DNA from: Magnetovibrio sp. PR-2
GTDB taxonomy: Bacteria > Pseudomonadota > Alphaproteobacteria > Rhodospirillales > Magnetovibrionaceae
Reading direction: 5' to 3'
DNA: 58,310 nucleotides
Assembly (NCBI RefSeq): GCF_036689815.1
Contig: NZ_JBAHUR010000020.1
Span: forward strand, 1 to 58,310
Made by a program: the position numbers and the translations under genes. Positions within the stretch are counted from its first letter, which is position 1. The number at the start of each line of letters is the position of its first letter. Of this stretch, positions 45,401 to 54,040 are shown in pieces. The notes under the pieces are model-generated. The model was given only the letters and a program-made list of their open reading frames with translations, ran no database searches and was not told where the DNA came from.

Positions 45401-45616
45401 GCGCAGTTCTTCTTCCTGGCGGTTGAGAATTTCGCGTTCGACTTCGGCGGGGGCTGCGCCGGGCCAAGATGTGGACACGGTCAACACCGGTTTGTTGATG
45501 TCGGGTGTCAGCTGAATGGGGATCAGCTCCAACGCCAAGAGGCCAAACATCACCACCATCATCACAGCCGCGACAATGGCGATGGGCCGGTCGATGGAAG
45601 TCTTGATCAGATTCAT
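42443..45616 (-). CDS. RND-family multidrug efflux pump, inner-membrane subunit
   Basis: The 1057-residue permease starts with SIDRPIAIVAAVMMVV, with 12 membrane segments in the usual 1+5 and 1+5 pattern and two large periplasmic loops. In the proton-relay segment, the AcrB pair Asp-Asp is Asp-Ala here (GMVVDAAIVVLEN), as in CusA-like and some other RND groups. Substrates are unknown. It overlaps the adaptor gene by 4 nt (ATGA) and is followed on its strand by the ArsR-type regulator 260 nt away. No outer-membrane TolC-like gene is in this region. Confidence 0.95.
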   Translation of the reverse strand: MNLIKTSIDRPIAIVAAVMMVVMFGLLALELIPIQLTPDINKPVLTVSTSWPGAAPAEVEREILNRQEEELRGLEGLDSMLGRAEQGRARVTLEFNIGQDMDKALLLVSNRLDRIDGYPSEVDKPTLSTRGSEDTPIAWFTLTHTNDNTTPIHTYGDYVEDVIQDRLERVPGVAGMNVYGGTSREMRITVDPVRLSNFGLTVPQVVNALRAANSSASAGDVEEGKRRYVVRTEGELTTIEQVESVVVRSIRNPQTGGMSRVTVKDLGVVTFSHKDPTAFIRRSGNPAMVMNVERETGANVIEIMDGVRKAVTGLNAGPLPRENLVLTQVYDETVYIQSAIDLVRQNIWVGGTLAAIILLLFLRSGPATLIISIAIPVSVIGAFVAMAAMGRSINVISLAGIAFAVGMVVDAAIVVLENIFRLRQEGLSAREAAYKGASQVWGAVLVSALTTVMVFAPILIMQLEAGQLFRDIAVAISVAVVLSLIVAVSVIPALGNKLLKEVPVHKKVGVLHTVDVLALKFTDLILRFTRRVAHDRRNALMVVVTLLAVGGTTTWLMMPDREYLPTGNRNLVFGFILPPPGYNLETTTEAAREIENAVKHLWASETGPESEPGQPPKIKDFFFVARPTFTLVGAQAVEDKRVAELIPVLRKPVFKEPGTFGFIRQPSLFGRGVGGGRNIELDISGGDLEDVLGIALKATGLVSQVLPRSEGHQLRPRPGLELGAPEVRIVPDPLRLADNGVTARDFSQTVDAFNDGLRVAEITVDGQRIDLTLAGPDHKITETQGINSLPVVTANGTIVPVSSLADVIVTSGPTEIRHIERERTVTLQISPSQNVPLQKAIDLVNAEVVDKLRADGLPEGVRLNLAGTADKLSQTWDAMTIDLLLAIAIVYLVMAVLFESFLYPFIIILSVPLATAGGMIGLFVVNLFVSQSLDMLTMLGFIILVGIVVNNAILLVHQTLYHRRHDDMILEDAIVAATQNRIRPIFMSTLTSVFGMLPLVVFPGAGSELYRGLGSVVVGGLTFSAILTLFIIPPLLTLMGWFLEKGVKNRPNLQETV

Positions 45617-46719
45617 TGGGCTTTGGTCCCGTTTTTGGTCCCGTTGTTCTCTTGAATCTCTTGCCCCGGACGCAGGCGTTCATTGCCGCGCACCACGACT
45701 TGATCGCCGGGTTTAAGACCACTTTTTACGATAAAGCGCGTGCCGACGGCTTCGCCTAGCCCGACTGGGCGAACGTTGGCTTTGCCGTCTTCGACGATGA
45801 ACACCACGCGCTTGCCCGATTTGGTCAGCACCGCGTCTTTGTGCACGCTGACGACTTCACGCGCGGGACCAGCCGGGATTTGCAGGTTTACCGTTTGGTT
45901 GGCGGCGACACCCATTTCCAACATGTCGTCGCCCGGCGTAAAGCGCACGGTGCGGGTCCGGGTCAGCGGGTTTTCGCTGGGCACCACGGCGCGCACCGTG
46001 GCGGCCAAATCGCTTTGTCCGTTGATGGAAAAGGTCACGGGCGTGTCCGCGCTTAATCCTGGTGTGCGATCAGCGGGGACGTCGGCTTCGATTTCCATAT
46101 GGGTGTCATCGACCAAAGTCACCACGGGCGAGCCGATGTTGAGGTACGTGCCGATTTCAGTGTGAATGACGGACACGACACCGGGATACGGTGCGCGAAT
46201 TTCAGCGTTATAGAGATCGATTTTGGCGATGTTCAAACTGGCCTGCGCACGGGCCGCGTCGCTTTCGGCCTTGGACAGTTCTTGTTGAGCATCCTCAAAC
46301 CGCGCGGCGCTGAAGGCTGCGGACTTTTTTAAGTTGCTGAGGCGCTGCAATTCACGTTTGCGCAAAACCATTTGCGCTTTGGCGCTTTCCATTTCAGCTT
46401 CGCGCAGTTTTTCCGCCCAGCTCAAACTGTCGGTGGTCAGCCGCGCCATCACGTCTCCGGCCTCAACACGGTCGCCAACCCGCACGTTCATTTGTGCAAT
46501 GGGGCCTTTGGTGAGAACGGACACCACGCCGGAACGCTGCGGCACCAAACGCCCAATGACCAAAAAGGTCTGACGGGTTTGGTGCTGGATAACGTCATCC
46601 AAGCCCACCAAAGCGGCCTTGGCGTCTTTTGCATGAACGGGAAAGGCTGCGCTTAAGACAGCTGCCGTCAATGCCCCCAATACGGCGGTTTTGGTGAATG
46701 CACGCAAACCCATTTTCAT
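45613..46719 (-). CDS. RND periplasmic adaptor (HlyD/MFP family)
   Basis: The 368-residue membrane-fusion protein has a signal peptide (ends near VHAKD), a biotinyl-lipoyl half (PIAQMNVRVGDRVEAGDVMARL), a coiled-coil hairpin (about 100-165), the second lipoyl half (IRAPYPGVVSVIHTEIGTYLNIG) and beta-barrel parts. It links the RND pump to an outer-membrane channel encoded elsewhere. ATG start at 46719, just downstream of a dyad ACATG-TTATT-CATGT (46740-46754). It is the first gene of the two-gene operon. Confidence 0.95.
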   Translation of the reverse strand: MKMGLRAFTKTAVLGALTAAVLSAAFPVHAKDAKAALVGLDDVIQHQTRQTFLVIGRLVPQRSGVVSVLTKGPIAQMNVRVGDRVEAGDVMARLTTDSLSWAEKLREAEMESAKAQMVLRKRELQRLSNLKKSAAFSAARFEDAQQELSKAESDAARAQASLNIAKIDLYNAEIRAPYPGVVSVIHTEIGTYLNIGSPVVTLVDDTHMEIEADVPADRTPGLSADTPVTFSINGQSDLAATVRAVVPSENPLTRTRTVRFTPGDDMLEMGVAANQTVNLQIPAGPAREVVSVHKDAVLTKSGKRVVFIVEDGKANVRPVGLGEAVGTRFIVKSGLKPGDQVVVRGNERLRPGQEIQENNGTKNGTKAQ

Positions 46720-46739
46720 TCTCTCTCATTGCCCCCGAA

Positions 46740-46754
46740 ACATGTTATTCATGT
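46740..46754. promoter_or_regulatory. 15-bp dyad upstream of the RND operon
   Basis: ACATG-TTATT-CATGT lies 20 nt before the adaptor start codon, in the 123-nt gap to the divergent histone-deacetylase-like gene. It is a candidate operator for the efflux operon. It does not clearly match a known BigR or SqrR site. Confidence 0.4.
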
Positions 46755-46842
46755 AAGGGCCTCAGGTCTATCCGGTCAAGTTTGGAATTGTATCTATATG
46801 TTACTGGGACAATCTCATGAGCTTTGTATTTAGGGATTCGTT

Positions 46843-47769
46843 ATGACGACGCTACTGGTTACTCACCCAAGTTCATTGGAACACGACACATCCCCCGGCC
46901 ATCCGGAACGCATTGAGCGCATTGTCGCGATCCAAAAGGCCTTGGCCGCACCGGAGTTTGAGGCCTTGATCCGCCAAGACGCGCCGCGTGGTTCCGTCTG
47001 GGACATCAAACGCGTGCACGATGAAGACTATATCCAAGAGGTTTTTAGCGCCGTGCCTGACGAAGGCTATGCCCAACTGGACGCCGACACCATTCTGTCG
47101 CCCGGTTCCGGCGATGCAGCGCTCCACGCTGTTGGTGGGGTTTGTTTCGCCGTGGATCAGGTGGTTAACGGTGCGCCAGACAATGCCTTTTGCGCCTTGC
47201 GTCCACCGGGGCACCATGCGGAACGTGATCACGCCATGGGCTTTTGCCTGTTCAACAACATTGCCATCGGCGCGTTTCATGCTTTGGAGCTGGACGGCAT
47301 CGAACGCGTCGCCGTTATGGATTTCGACGTGCACCACGGCAACGGCACGCAGCAGGCCTTTTGGGCGCACGAGAACCTGTTTTTCGTCTCCACCCATCAA
47401 TCGCCCGCTTATCCCGGTACGGGGGCGGAGCGCGAACGCGGCATGCATGGCAATGTTCTCAATGCACCCCTGCCGCCCGGAAGCGGGGGAGAGGATTTAA
47501 AAGACGCGTTCGGCTTCATTCGCCCCGCATTGAAGGACTTTTCCCCCGACCTGTTGATGATTTCCGCCGGATTCGATGCCCATCAGGCCGATCCGCTGGC
47601 GAATTTGAACTTTTCGGGGGCGGATTATGCCTGGATTACCGATGAATTGCTCGCAATCGCCTCTGAAACGGCCCAAGGACGCTTGATTTCGGTGTTGGAG
47701 GGCGGATATGACCTCGACGCCCTAGCCGGTTCTGTGGCGGTCCATGTGAAGGGGTTGATGAGCGCTTAA
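46843..47769 (+). CDS. histone-deacetylase-like amidohydrolase
   Basis: A 308-residue protein of the arginase/deacetylase fold. Substrate and metal motifs are present: HPERIERI near the N-terminus, the RPPGHHAE twin histidines, the zinc ligands in [12 protein letters not shown] and the [11 protein letters not shown] aspartate. Bacterial members deacetylate polyamines or acetyl-lysine or acetoin-related substrates. The gene starts the run that continues with xseB, ispA, dxs and tlyA, a typical alphaproteobacterial order. Confidence 0.93.
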   Translation: MTTLLVTHPSSLEHDTSPGHPERIERIVAIQKALAAPEFEALIRQDAPRGSVWDIKRVHDEDYIQEVFSAVPDEGYAQLDADTILSPGSGDAALHAVGGVCFAVDQVVNGAPDNAFCALRPPGHHAERDHAMGFCLFNNIAIGAFHALELDGIERVAVMDFDVHHGNGTQQAFWAHENLFFVSTHQSPAYPGTGAERERGMHGNVLNAPLPPGSGGEDLKDAFGFIRPALKDFSPDLLMISAGFDAHQADPLANLNFSGADYAWITDELLAIASETAQGRLISVLEGGYDLDALAGSVAVHVKGLMSA

Positions 47770-47848
47770 AGGCGCGCTTAAAGGGTTGCGAGTCATCTGT
47801 AGGCATCCTAGAGTCCGCCTTAAATATCCACACAAAAAGGCGGACAAG

Positions 47849-48112
47849 ATGGCCGACGCGGCAAAAGAAACCCAAATCCCCAAAGATATCCAAAAACTCA
47901 GCTTTGAAGATGCATTGGCTGAGCTGGAAGACATCGTGCGCGAGATCGAAGACGGTCGCGGTGAGTTGGAAGGGGCGATTAAGGCTTTTGAACGCGGAAC
48001 GCTGTTGAAACGTCATTGCGAAACCAAGCTGAAAGAGGCTGAGGCAAGAATTGAAAAAATTCTCCCCGGTCCCAGCGGCGCCGAAGGCGTAGAAGCGGCG
48101 GAGTTCGACTGA
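47849..48112 (+). CDS. xseB: exodeoxyribonuclease VII small subunit
   Basis: The 87-residue protein is the small subunit of exonuclease VII. It matches the family core [28 protein letters not shown] and [20 protein letters not shown] chose ATG 47849; a longer reading frame from 47786 has a non-conserved N-terminus. The large subunit XseA is not in this window. One nucleotide separates its stop from the ispA start codon. Confidence 0.94.
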   Translation: MADAAKETQIPKDIQKLSFEDALAELEDIVREIEDGRGELEGAIKAFERGTLLKRHCETKLKEAEARIEKILPGPSGAEGVEAAEFD

Positions 48113-48113
48113 G

Positions 48114-49019
48114 TTGTCTTATCAATTCGACGAAATAGCCTTTAGGCAACGTCTTGAAGACGACGCGGAATTCACCACCCGCGCCATGGACACGCTGTTG
48201 CCCAAGGACGAGGGCCCCGAAGGCGTGCTGATGGAAGCGGTGCGTTATTCCGCGTTGATGGGGGGCAAGCGCGCGCGGCCTTATCTGACGCTGAATACGG
48301 CGCAGCTGTTCAATGTCGATCCCAAATGTGCGCTGCGCGCCGCCGCCGCCATTGAAATGGTGCATTGTTATTCTTTGATCCACGATGACCTTCCGGCTAT
48401 GGATGACGACGATTTGCGTCGGGGCCAGCCGACGTGTCACATCCAATATGACGAAGCGACCGCGATATTGGCGGGCGATGCCCTGCTGACCCGCGCCTTT
48501 GAGATTTTGAGCGAAGAAGGCACCCACCAAGACGCCAACGTGCGCATTGCCTTGGTCAATGAGCTGTCCAAGGCTGCCGGGGCTTTTGGCATGGTCGGCG
48601 GGCAAATGCTCGATCTGGTGGCGCATCAGCATGAACTGGATATGAGCGAGATTGCACGCCTGCAACGCATGAAAACCGGGGCCTTGATCAATTTTGCGTG
48701 CATCGGCGGCGCGATTTTGGGCAAAGCTTCGGAAAGTGCCCTGGGCAAGCTTCACGGTTACGCCCATGATTTGGGCCTCGCGTTCCAAATTGTTGATGAT
48801 TTACTGGATGTTACCGGGACTGAGCAAGACCTGGGCAAGCGCACCGGAAAAGACGAAGAACAAGGCAAAGCGACTTTCGTTTCCTTGTTGGGCCTTGAAA
48901 ATGCCCGCGAACAAGCCCAATTGCTGCGCGATCAGGCTATTGAACATCTCGAAACTTTCGGGGATAAAGCCGATCCTCTTAGGGATATGGCGCATTTTGT
49001 GGTAAATCGCGTATCCTAA
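48114..49019 (+). CDS. ispA: polyprenyl (geranyl/farnesyl) diphosphate synthase
   Basis: The 301-residue prenyltransferase makes farnesyl or geranyl diphosphate from IPP and DMAPP. First Asp-rich motif DDLPAMDDDDLRRG and second DDLLD are intact, and the residues before the first motif suit a short-chain product. The start is TTG at 48114, one nucleotide after xseB; no ATG gives a better N-terminus. dxs follows 27 nt later, so precursor supply and its use are encoded together. Confidence 0.93.
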   Translation: MSYQFDEIAFRQRLEDDAEFTTRAMDTLLPKDEGPEGVLMEAVRYSALMGGKRARPYLTLNTAQLFNVDPKCALRAAAAIEMVHCYSLIHDDLPAMDDDDLRRGQPTCHIQYDEATAILAGDALLTRAFEILSEEGTHQDANVRIALVNELSKAAGAFGMVGGQMLDLVAHQHELDMSEIARLQRMKTGALINFACIGGAILGKASESALGKLHGYAHDLGLAFQIVDDLLDVTGTEQDLGKRTGKDEEQGKATFVSLLGLENAREQAQLLRDQAIEHLETFGDKADPLRDMAHFVVNRVS

Positions 49020-49046
49020 GGCCTGAAAGAACAGCAGAGTAGCCAT

Positions 49047-50984
49047 ATGTCCGCTAAAGACGTCATCACCGCCGGGAAGACCCCGTTGCTCGACCGGGTT
49101 GAAAGCCCGCTCGATCTCAATGAGATGAGCTTGGAAGAGCTTAAGCAATTGAGCGACGAGTTGCGTGCGGACACCGTTCGTTCGGTCTCCATCACGGGTG
49201 GTCACTTGGGCTCCAGCTTAGGCGTGGTTGAATTGACCGTGGCGCTGCATCACGTGTTCAATGCGCCTCAAGACAAAATCATTTTCGACGTCGGTCACCA
49301 ATGTTACCCGCACAAGATTTTGACCGGGCGACGCGATCGCATGTCGACCCTGCGCCAAGGCGGCGGCCTGTCGGGCTTCACCAACCGGGGGGAAAGTGAA
49401 TACGACCCGTTTGGGGCGGGGCACAGCTCGACCTCAATCTCGGCAGGGCTCGGCATGGCGGTGGCGCGCGACCTTGAAGGGGGTGACAACAACATCATCT
49501 CTGTCATCGGCGACGGTGCCATGAGCGCGGGCATGGTGTTTGAAGCTTTGAACCACGCGGGCTCGCATAACTCGCGCATGATCATCATTTTGAACGACAA
49601 CGATATGTCCATCGCCGCCCCCGTGGGCGGGTTGAGTGCGTATCTGTCGCGCTTGGCCACGTCCAAGACCTATCGAACTGCGCGCGATTTCGCCAAGCAG
49701 CTGACCAAGAAACTGCCGAAAATGTTGGAAGACACAGCCCGGCGCGCCGAAGAATTTTCGCGCACTCTGGTCACGGGCGGCACCATGTTCGAAGAAATGG
49801 GCATCTATTATGTCGGCCCCATTGACGGCCACAATCTGGAACACTTGCTTCCGGTTTTGACCAACATCCGCGACGACGAAGGCAAAGGCCCTGTGTTGTT
49901 GCACGTTAAAACCGAAAAAGGTTTCGGCTACGAGCCCGCCGAGCAGTCGTCCGACAAGTATCACGGTGTGGGCAAGTTCGACCTGGTCACGGGCAAACTG
50001 GTCAAAGCCAAATCCAACGCCCCCAGCTACACAAAGGTCTTCTCCGAAGAATTGGTGCGCATTGGCGAACAGGACAAAAAAGTCTGCGCCATCACCGCCG
50101 CCATGCCAACCGGCACGGGGCTGGATGCGTTTGCCGAAAACTTCGAAGACCGCTTTTTCGACGTCGGCATCGCCGAACAACACGCCGTGACGTTTGCCGC
50201 AGGTTTGGCGACGCAAGGCTACAAACCGTTTGTGGCGATCTATTCCACGTTTATGCAACGCGCCTATGATCAACTGATCCATGATGTGGCCCTGCAAAGC
50301 TTGCCCGTGCGGTTCGTGCTGGACCGCGCTGGTTTGGTCGGTGCCGACGGTGCCACACACCACGGGGTGTATGATCTGTCTTACCTGAACTGTGTTCCGG
50401 GCTTGGTGGTGATGGCGCCGGCTGACGAAGCGGAACTCAAGCACATGACCGCCACGGCGGCAGCGATTGACGATGCGCCAAGCGTGGTGCGTTATCCGCG
50501 CGGCGAAGGCATCGGCGTTGAGATGCCCGAACAAGGCGAAGTGTTGGAGATCGGCAAAGGCCGCATCGTGCGCGAAGGCACGACCGTGGCGTTGCTTACC
50601 ATCGGTACGCGCCTGAAAGCGGCGGAAGAGGCGGCAGAACTGCTGGCCGCCCAAGGGCTCAGCACAACGGTTGCGGATGCGCGATTCTTGAAGCCCTTGG
50701 ACGAAGCGTTGGTGCGCAGGCTCGCCACCACCCACGATGTCTTGATCACGGTGGAAGAAGGCAGCCAAGGCGGCTTCAGTTCTGCGGTGTTGCAATACCT
50801 GTCTGGGCAAGGGCTTTTGGACCATGGGCTCAAAGTGCGCACACTCACTTTGCCCGACGCCTACATCGAACACGACAGCCAAGACGCCCAGTTGGCGCAA
50901 GCGGGCTTGACGGCCACCGACATCGCCGCAAGCGCCATGTCAGCGCTGGACATGGATGCCTCGGTCTTGTCCGAGCGGGCCTAA
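49047..50984 (+). CDS. dxs: 1-deoxy-D-xylulose-5-phosphate synthase
   Basis: The 645-residue thiamine-diphosphate enzyme makes DXP from pyruvate and glyceraldehyde 3-phosphate, the first step of the MEP isoprenoid pathway. ThDP motif [18 protein letters not shown]...NDNDMSI is seen around residue 150-185, and the catalytic glutamate is in [15 protein letters not shown]. Length is normal. The next gene starts 5 nt after its stop. Confidence 0.98.
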   Translation: MSAKDVITAGKTPLLDRVESPLDLNEMSLEELKQLSDELRADTVRSVSITGGHLGSSLGVVELTVALHHVFNAPQDKIIFDVGHQCYPHKILTGRRDRMSTLRQGGGLSGFTNRGESEYDPFGAGHSSTSISAGLGMAVARDLEGGDNNIISVIGDGAMSAGMVFEALNHAGSHNSRMIIILNDNDMSIAAPVGGLSAYLSRLATSKTYRTARDFAKQLTKKLPKMLEDTARRAEEFSRTLVTGGTMFEEMGIYYVGPIDGHNLEHLLPVLTNIRDDEGKGPVLLHVKTEKGFGYEPAEQSSDKYHGVGKFDLVTGKLVKAKSNAPSYTKVFSEELVRIGEQDKKVCAITAAMPTGTGLDAFAENFEDRFFDVGIAEQHAVTFAAGLATQGYKPFVAIYSTFMQRAYDQLIHDVALQSLPVRFVLDRAGLVGADGATHHGVYDLSYLNCVPGLVVMAPADEAELKHMTATAAAIDDAPSVVRYPRGEGIGVEMPEQGEVLEIGKGRIVREGTTVALLTIGTRLKAAEEAAELLAAQGLSTTVADARFLKPLDEALVRRLATTHDVLITVEEGSQGGFSSAVLQYLSGQGLLDHGLKVRTLTLPDAYIEHDSQDAQLAQAGLTATDIAASAMSALDMDASVLSERA

Positions 50985-50989
50985 ACCCC

Positions 50990-51760
50990 ATGAGCAAGCC
51001 GGGAAAACTGCGCCTCGACCAATTGCTGGTGGAGCGCGGCCTGGTTGAAAGCCGCACCCGCGCCCAGGCCTTGATCATGGCGGGCAATGTTTATTCCGAC
51101 ACCAAGCGTCTCGACAAAGCGGGCCAACAGGTCAAAGACGACATCCCCATAGAGATTAAAGGCCAAGACCACCCGTGGGTGTCGCGTGGCGGGTTGAAGC
51201 TGGAAAAGGGCTTGGCCCATTTCAACATTGATCCGACGGGCTTCACTTGTATCGACGTGGGGGCCAGTACGGGTGGCTTTACGGATGTGCTGCTCACCAA
51301 CGGTGCCAACAAAGTCTACGCCGTGGATGTGGGCCAAGGGCAGCTGGCCTGGAAACTGCGCAGTGACGAGCGCGTGGTGGTCATGGAAAAAACCAACGCC
51401 CGCCACCTCACCGCCGAAGACATCCCCGACCCCATCGACATGGTGGTGTGCGACGCGTCGTTCATTGGTTTGGAAACCGTGCTGCCTGCAGCGCTTAACC
51501 TGGTGAAGCCGGGTGGTCATGTGATTGCCCTGATCAAACCCCAATTCGAAGTCGGCAAAGGCCGCGTCGGCAAAGGCGGCGTGGTGCGCGAACCGGAACT
51601 CCACCAAGAAGTCTGTGACCGCATCGAAGCGTGGCTCAACACCCTAGACGGCTGGTCCGTCCTCGGCATCACCGAAAGCCCGATTAAAGGGCCAGAGGGG
51701 AATGTTGAGTTTTTGATTGGTGGGCGGAAAGCAATGGTTACAAGAATAGTTTCTTATTGA
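50990..51760 (+). CDS. tlyA: TlyA family rRNA (cytidine-2'-O)-methyltransferase
   Basis: The 256-residue protein has an N-terminal S4 RNA-binding domain (RLDQLLVERGLVESRTRAQ), then an FtsJ-like methyltransferase domain: IDVGASTGGFTDVLL, the acidic VYAVDVGQGQLAW and the VVCDASFI catalytic region. Proteins of this family methylate 16S and 23S rRNA, and some were first described as hemolysins. The last residues after the usual GNVEFLI motif (KAMVTRIVSY) are unusual, and its 3' end overlaps the divergent-composition gene on the other strand by 23 nt. Confidence 0.94.
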   Translation: MSKPGKLRLDQLLVERGLVESRTRAQALIMAGNVYSDTKRLDKAGQQVKDDIPIEIKGQDHPWVSRGGLKLEKGLAHFNIDPTGFTCIDVGASTGGFTDVLLTNGANKVYAVDVGQGQLAWKLRSDERVVVMEKTNARHLTAEDIPDPIDMVVCDASFIGLETVLPAALNLVKPGGHVIALIKPQFEVGKGRVGKGGVVREPELHQEVCDRIEAWLNTLDGWSVLGITESPIKGPEGNVEFLIGGRKAMVTRIVSY

Positions 51761-53144
51761 TATCGCTAACCATGTTTTTGCCCGTGCGGTTGTCGCTGGG
51801 GGTTTTGGGGAAAGTAAATTGATAACGAGTGTCATTCCCAAAAATTGCTTTGCAGTGCTTACCATCAGTACTGATGTCAAACCCTAAATCTGCAAGGGAA
51901 GATCGCAGTTTTGCATTCATCCCTTTATAAGATGGCAGTATTTTCTTCAGTTCTTTTTTAATTCGTTCAGATTCTCTCTCGGTACGGTTCTCTTCAATAA
52001 GGTCTTGAATGATATGCTGGCGTCTTGAGCTATCGTTCGTAGCCGTGAGAGCTTTTTCTAGGGCCCAGACAACAATCTCTCTGCGCTCTTTTAAAAACAG
52101 GTCTTGTTCTACCCCGGGCTGAAGTATAGCGCCTGTGTCTGCGTTCTGGCTCTCAATAGCTATTGAGAGTTCGCCTTGTAGACGTTCAATTTCCTGCTCA
52201 GAAATTGCGAGCAGTTCATCTTTAGAGCGAATTTCATCATCAAATTGTTTGATATATTCAGACAGTTCGGTGGATTCATTTTTTTTCAGGTTTTGTATCG
52301 CCTGTTGGGCAATTTGTTCCCTAAGGTGCTGCCAAGTGACTCGCGTCTGCGCTCGTTTGTTCGACAATGAAAAAACGATATCACGTAGAATAGCATTGGT
52401 GATGTCGTGTTCGTTGTTGTGATCGCCTCCTAGGTAATAAGATTTTTTTCGGCCATCATCAGGCCAATAGACACCAATGGAACCACCATATGCATTTTTT
52501 CGCGCAGTTTTCGTAGCCAACGAAATTGAAAATGACCTGGATGGTTCGACGATGACATGAGCAAGCCCACCGAGCATAAATGCGAGTGATATAGGTTTAA
52601 CTGCATATTCATTGTTATTGTCTGCACTAATGTAGACGATTGGAAGACGGTTTTTACCTTGTCGCGTGATAAGGCTCGTAGCCAGTTCAATATGTGTTTC
52701 TTCTAAATGATGGGGCAGGTCTTGCGCTTGTACGATCCCGTCCATTCCTCCCCAGTCCTCTTTCATGACCATTTTGACGAAGTAAGGTTTTTTTGGAATA
52801 GGTAATTTGGAGGTTGCGACAGTAGAATCGCATTTGACTTTGACGGAAAGCCAAATAGAATCTTCTTGTTTATTCGTGACAAATTCAGACGTCCAAATAC
52901 GATTTTCATCATCGTGTTTGATGTGCTGAAGACCAAAGAGCTCACTATCCTCCTTTAAGACGCGAGATGCTTTCAGGCTTTCGTGATCATTTCGAAGAAA
53001 CACATCATCACTATCCGTGATGTTTTGGTTTGAGGATAAAATGGTGCTATCGCGCATGCCTGAAATCCATTCAATTCCGAGTTGCATGAAATCAGCACTC
53101 GTTTTGGACGGAATTATTGGTATTTCAGTGTAAAAGGTGCTCAT
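51738..53144 (-). CDS. large unknown protein, A+T-rich, possible HicA-like C-terminus
   Basis: A 468-residue soluble protein of no family I can name. Residues about 140-240 have a conserved-looking core (LPIVYISAD, GGLAHVIVEPSRSF, AYGGSIGVYWPDD), followed by a coiled coil (about 300-355) and helices. The last 60 residues (LGFDISTDGKHCKA and TPSDNRTGKNM) resemble the dsRBD-like fold of HicA toxins with a conserved histidine (weak inference). The gene is A+T-rich, isolated and 3'-overlaps tlyA. A 19-bp perfect dyad lies 35 nt upstream of the start. It may be an accessory defence or phage-derived gene. Confidence 0.65.
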   Translation of the reverse strand: MSTFYTEIPIIPSKTSADFMQLGIEWISGMRDSTILSSNQNITDSDDVFLRNDHESLKASRVLKEDSELFGLQHIKHDDENRIWTSEFVTNKQEDSIWLSVKVKCDSTVATSKLPIPKKPYFVKMVMKEDWGGMDGIVQAQDLPHHLEETHIELATSLITRQGKNRLPIVYISADNNNEYAVKPISLAFMLGGLAHVIVEPSRSFSISLATKTARKNAYGGSIGVYWPDDGRKKSYYLGGDHNNEHDITNAILRDIVFSLSNKRAQTRVTWQHLREQIAQQAIQNLKKNESTELSEYIKQFDDEIRSKDELLAISEQEIERLQGELSIAIESQNADTGAILQPGVEQDLFLKERREIVVWALEKALTATNDSSRRQHIIQDLIEENRTERESERIKKELKKILPSYKGMNAKLRSSLADLGFDISTDGKHCKAIFGNDTRYQFTFPKTPSDNRTGKNMVSDINKKLFL

Positions 53145-53178
53145 TGCTCAATTATCCTGCAAACCATAACTGGTAAAG

Positions 53179-53197
53179 TGACTAGCAATACTAGTCA
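53179..53197. promoter_or_regulatory. perfect dyad upstream of the A+T-rich gene
   Basis: TGACTAG-CAATA-CTAGTCA is a perfect 7-bp inverted repeat with a 5-nt centre, 35 nt upstream of the start of the gene at 51738-53144. It is a candidate operator or a hairpin in its leader. Confidence 0.5.
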
Positions 53198-53287
53198 GCT
53201 GCTAACGATTCTGGCAAGGGGTGATGGAGCGTGTCGTCTAAATTAAAGCCATAGGTTTTGTATTATTTGAAGCGAAACAAAATAAAA

Positions 53288-53351
53288 TGAGCCGCTCAGG
53301 CTATTCGAAGGCATGCGCGAGGGGGGTGCGCTGAACGTCCTGAGCGGCTCA
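53288..53351. terminator. 13-bp inverted repeat, possible terminator of the rhodanese gene
   Basis: TGAGCCGCTCAGG (53288-53300) and CCTGAGCGGCTCA (53339-53351) pair perfectly around a 38-nt loop. Read leftwards, it follows the rhodanese gene and leads into an A/T-rich tail ATTTTATTTTG, so termination is plausible, though the long loop is unusual. Confidence 0.5.
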
Positions 53352-53391
53352 AACGGGCCGGTTATGCGGGGTGTAGATTACGCGACCAAAC

Positions 53392-53742
53392 TTAATCCTT
53401 ATCCGTTGCCAAGCCCGTTTCTTTCCAGCCGGTGAGGCCACCCGTCATGTGGTGGGTGACACGTACACCAGCCTTCATAAGCTGCTTTGCTGCTGCCGCG
53501 GAACGTTTGCCGACGGCACACATCAAGATCACACGCGTATTCGGAATGTTGGGGAAGCGATCCGCGTCAAAAAAGGACAGCGGCATCAAGAACGCGCCCG
53601 GAATGCGCTCGTTCTCGTATTCGCTGACCTCACGAACGTCGACCAAAACGGCAGCGCCGGCTTTGAGCTGTTCGTGGACGTCGGTGGGGCTGTGCTCCAC
53701 CAATTCGGTCGCATCTTCAATTCGCAACACTTGTGACGTCAT
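53392..53742 (-). CDS. rhodanese-domain protein
   Basis: A single rhodanese domain of about 116 residues, from the MTSQVLRI start at 53742 (longer in-frame starts at 53772 and 53856 exist). The active-site loop is CAVGKRS, with the persulfide-carrying cysteine, and the VLVDVREVSEYENERIPGA motif is intact. It moves sulfane sulfur between acceptors. There is no signal peptide. It is the only other sulfur-linked gene besides the BigR/SqrR-like regulator, but the two are 11 kb apart. Confidence 0.85.
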   Translation of the reverse strand: MTSQVLRIEDATELVEHSPTDVHEQLKAGAAVLVDVREVSEYENERIPGAFLMPLSFFDADRFPNIPNTRVILMCAVGKRSAAAAKQLMKAGVRVTHHMTGGLTGWKETGLATDKD

Positions 53743-54040
53743 GATGTTTTTTCCAATTTCTTTCGAACTCATGTCTGAATTCGCGGGAGTTGTTGTTTCT
53801 GTTGCCACTGATCTTCTCAATGTCTTCAGGATGTAAATAACATATAATCTCCACAAAAGAATGTCAATAAGTATGGATAGGCAAAAAAGTAGTGTAGTAT
53901 AAGGGGCGGAAACAAATAATAACAGTGGGTTAGTCTTGTTTGTGGCCCTAGTCTTGAATCGTTTTGAAAAATAATTTCAAGGAAATATTGCACCGCACAA
54001 GGGGTTCTGGCGCAGCTCTTGTGTACAATAGCCGGGGGAC

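Noticed and set aside
44582-45655. 357-codon open frame antisense to the RND permease
   Set aside because: Rich in His and Gly with no domain; shadow of the real pump gene.
49434-50900. 488-codon open frame antisense to dxs
   Set aside because: dxs on the plus strand is complete with all motifs; long antisense frames are common in G+C-rich third-position coding DNA.
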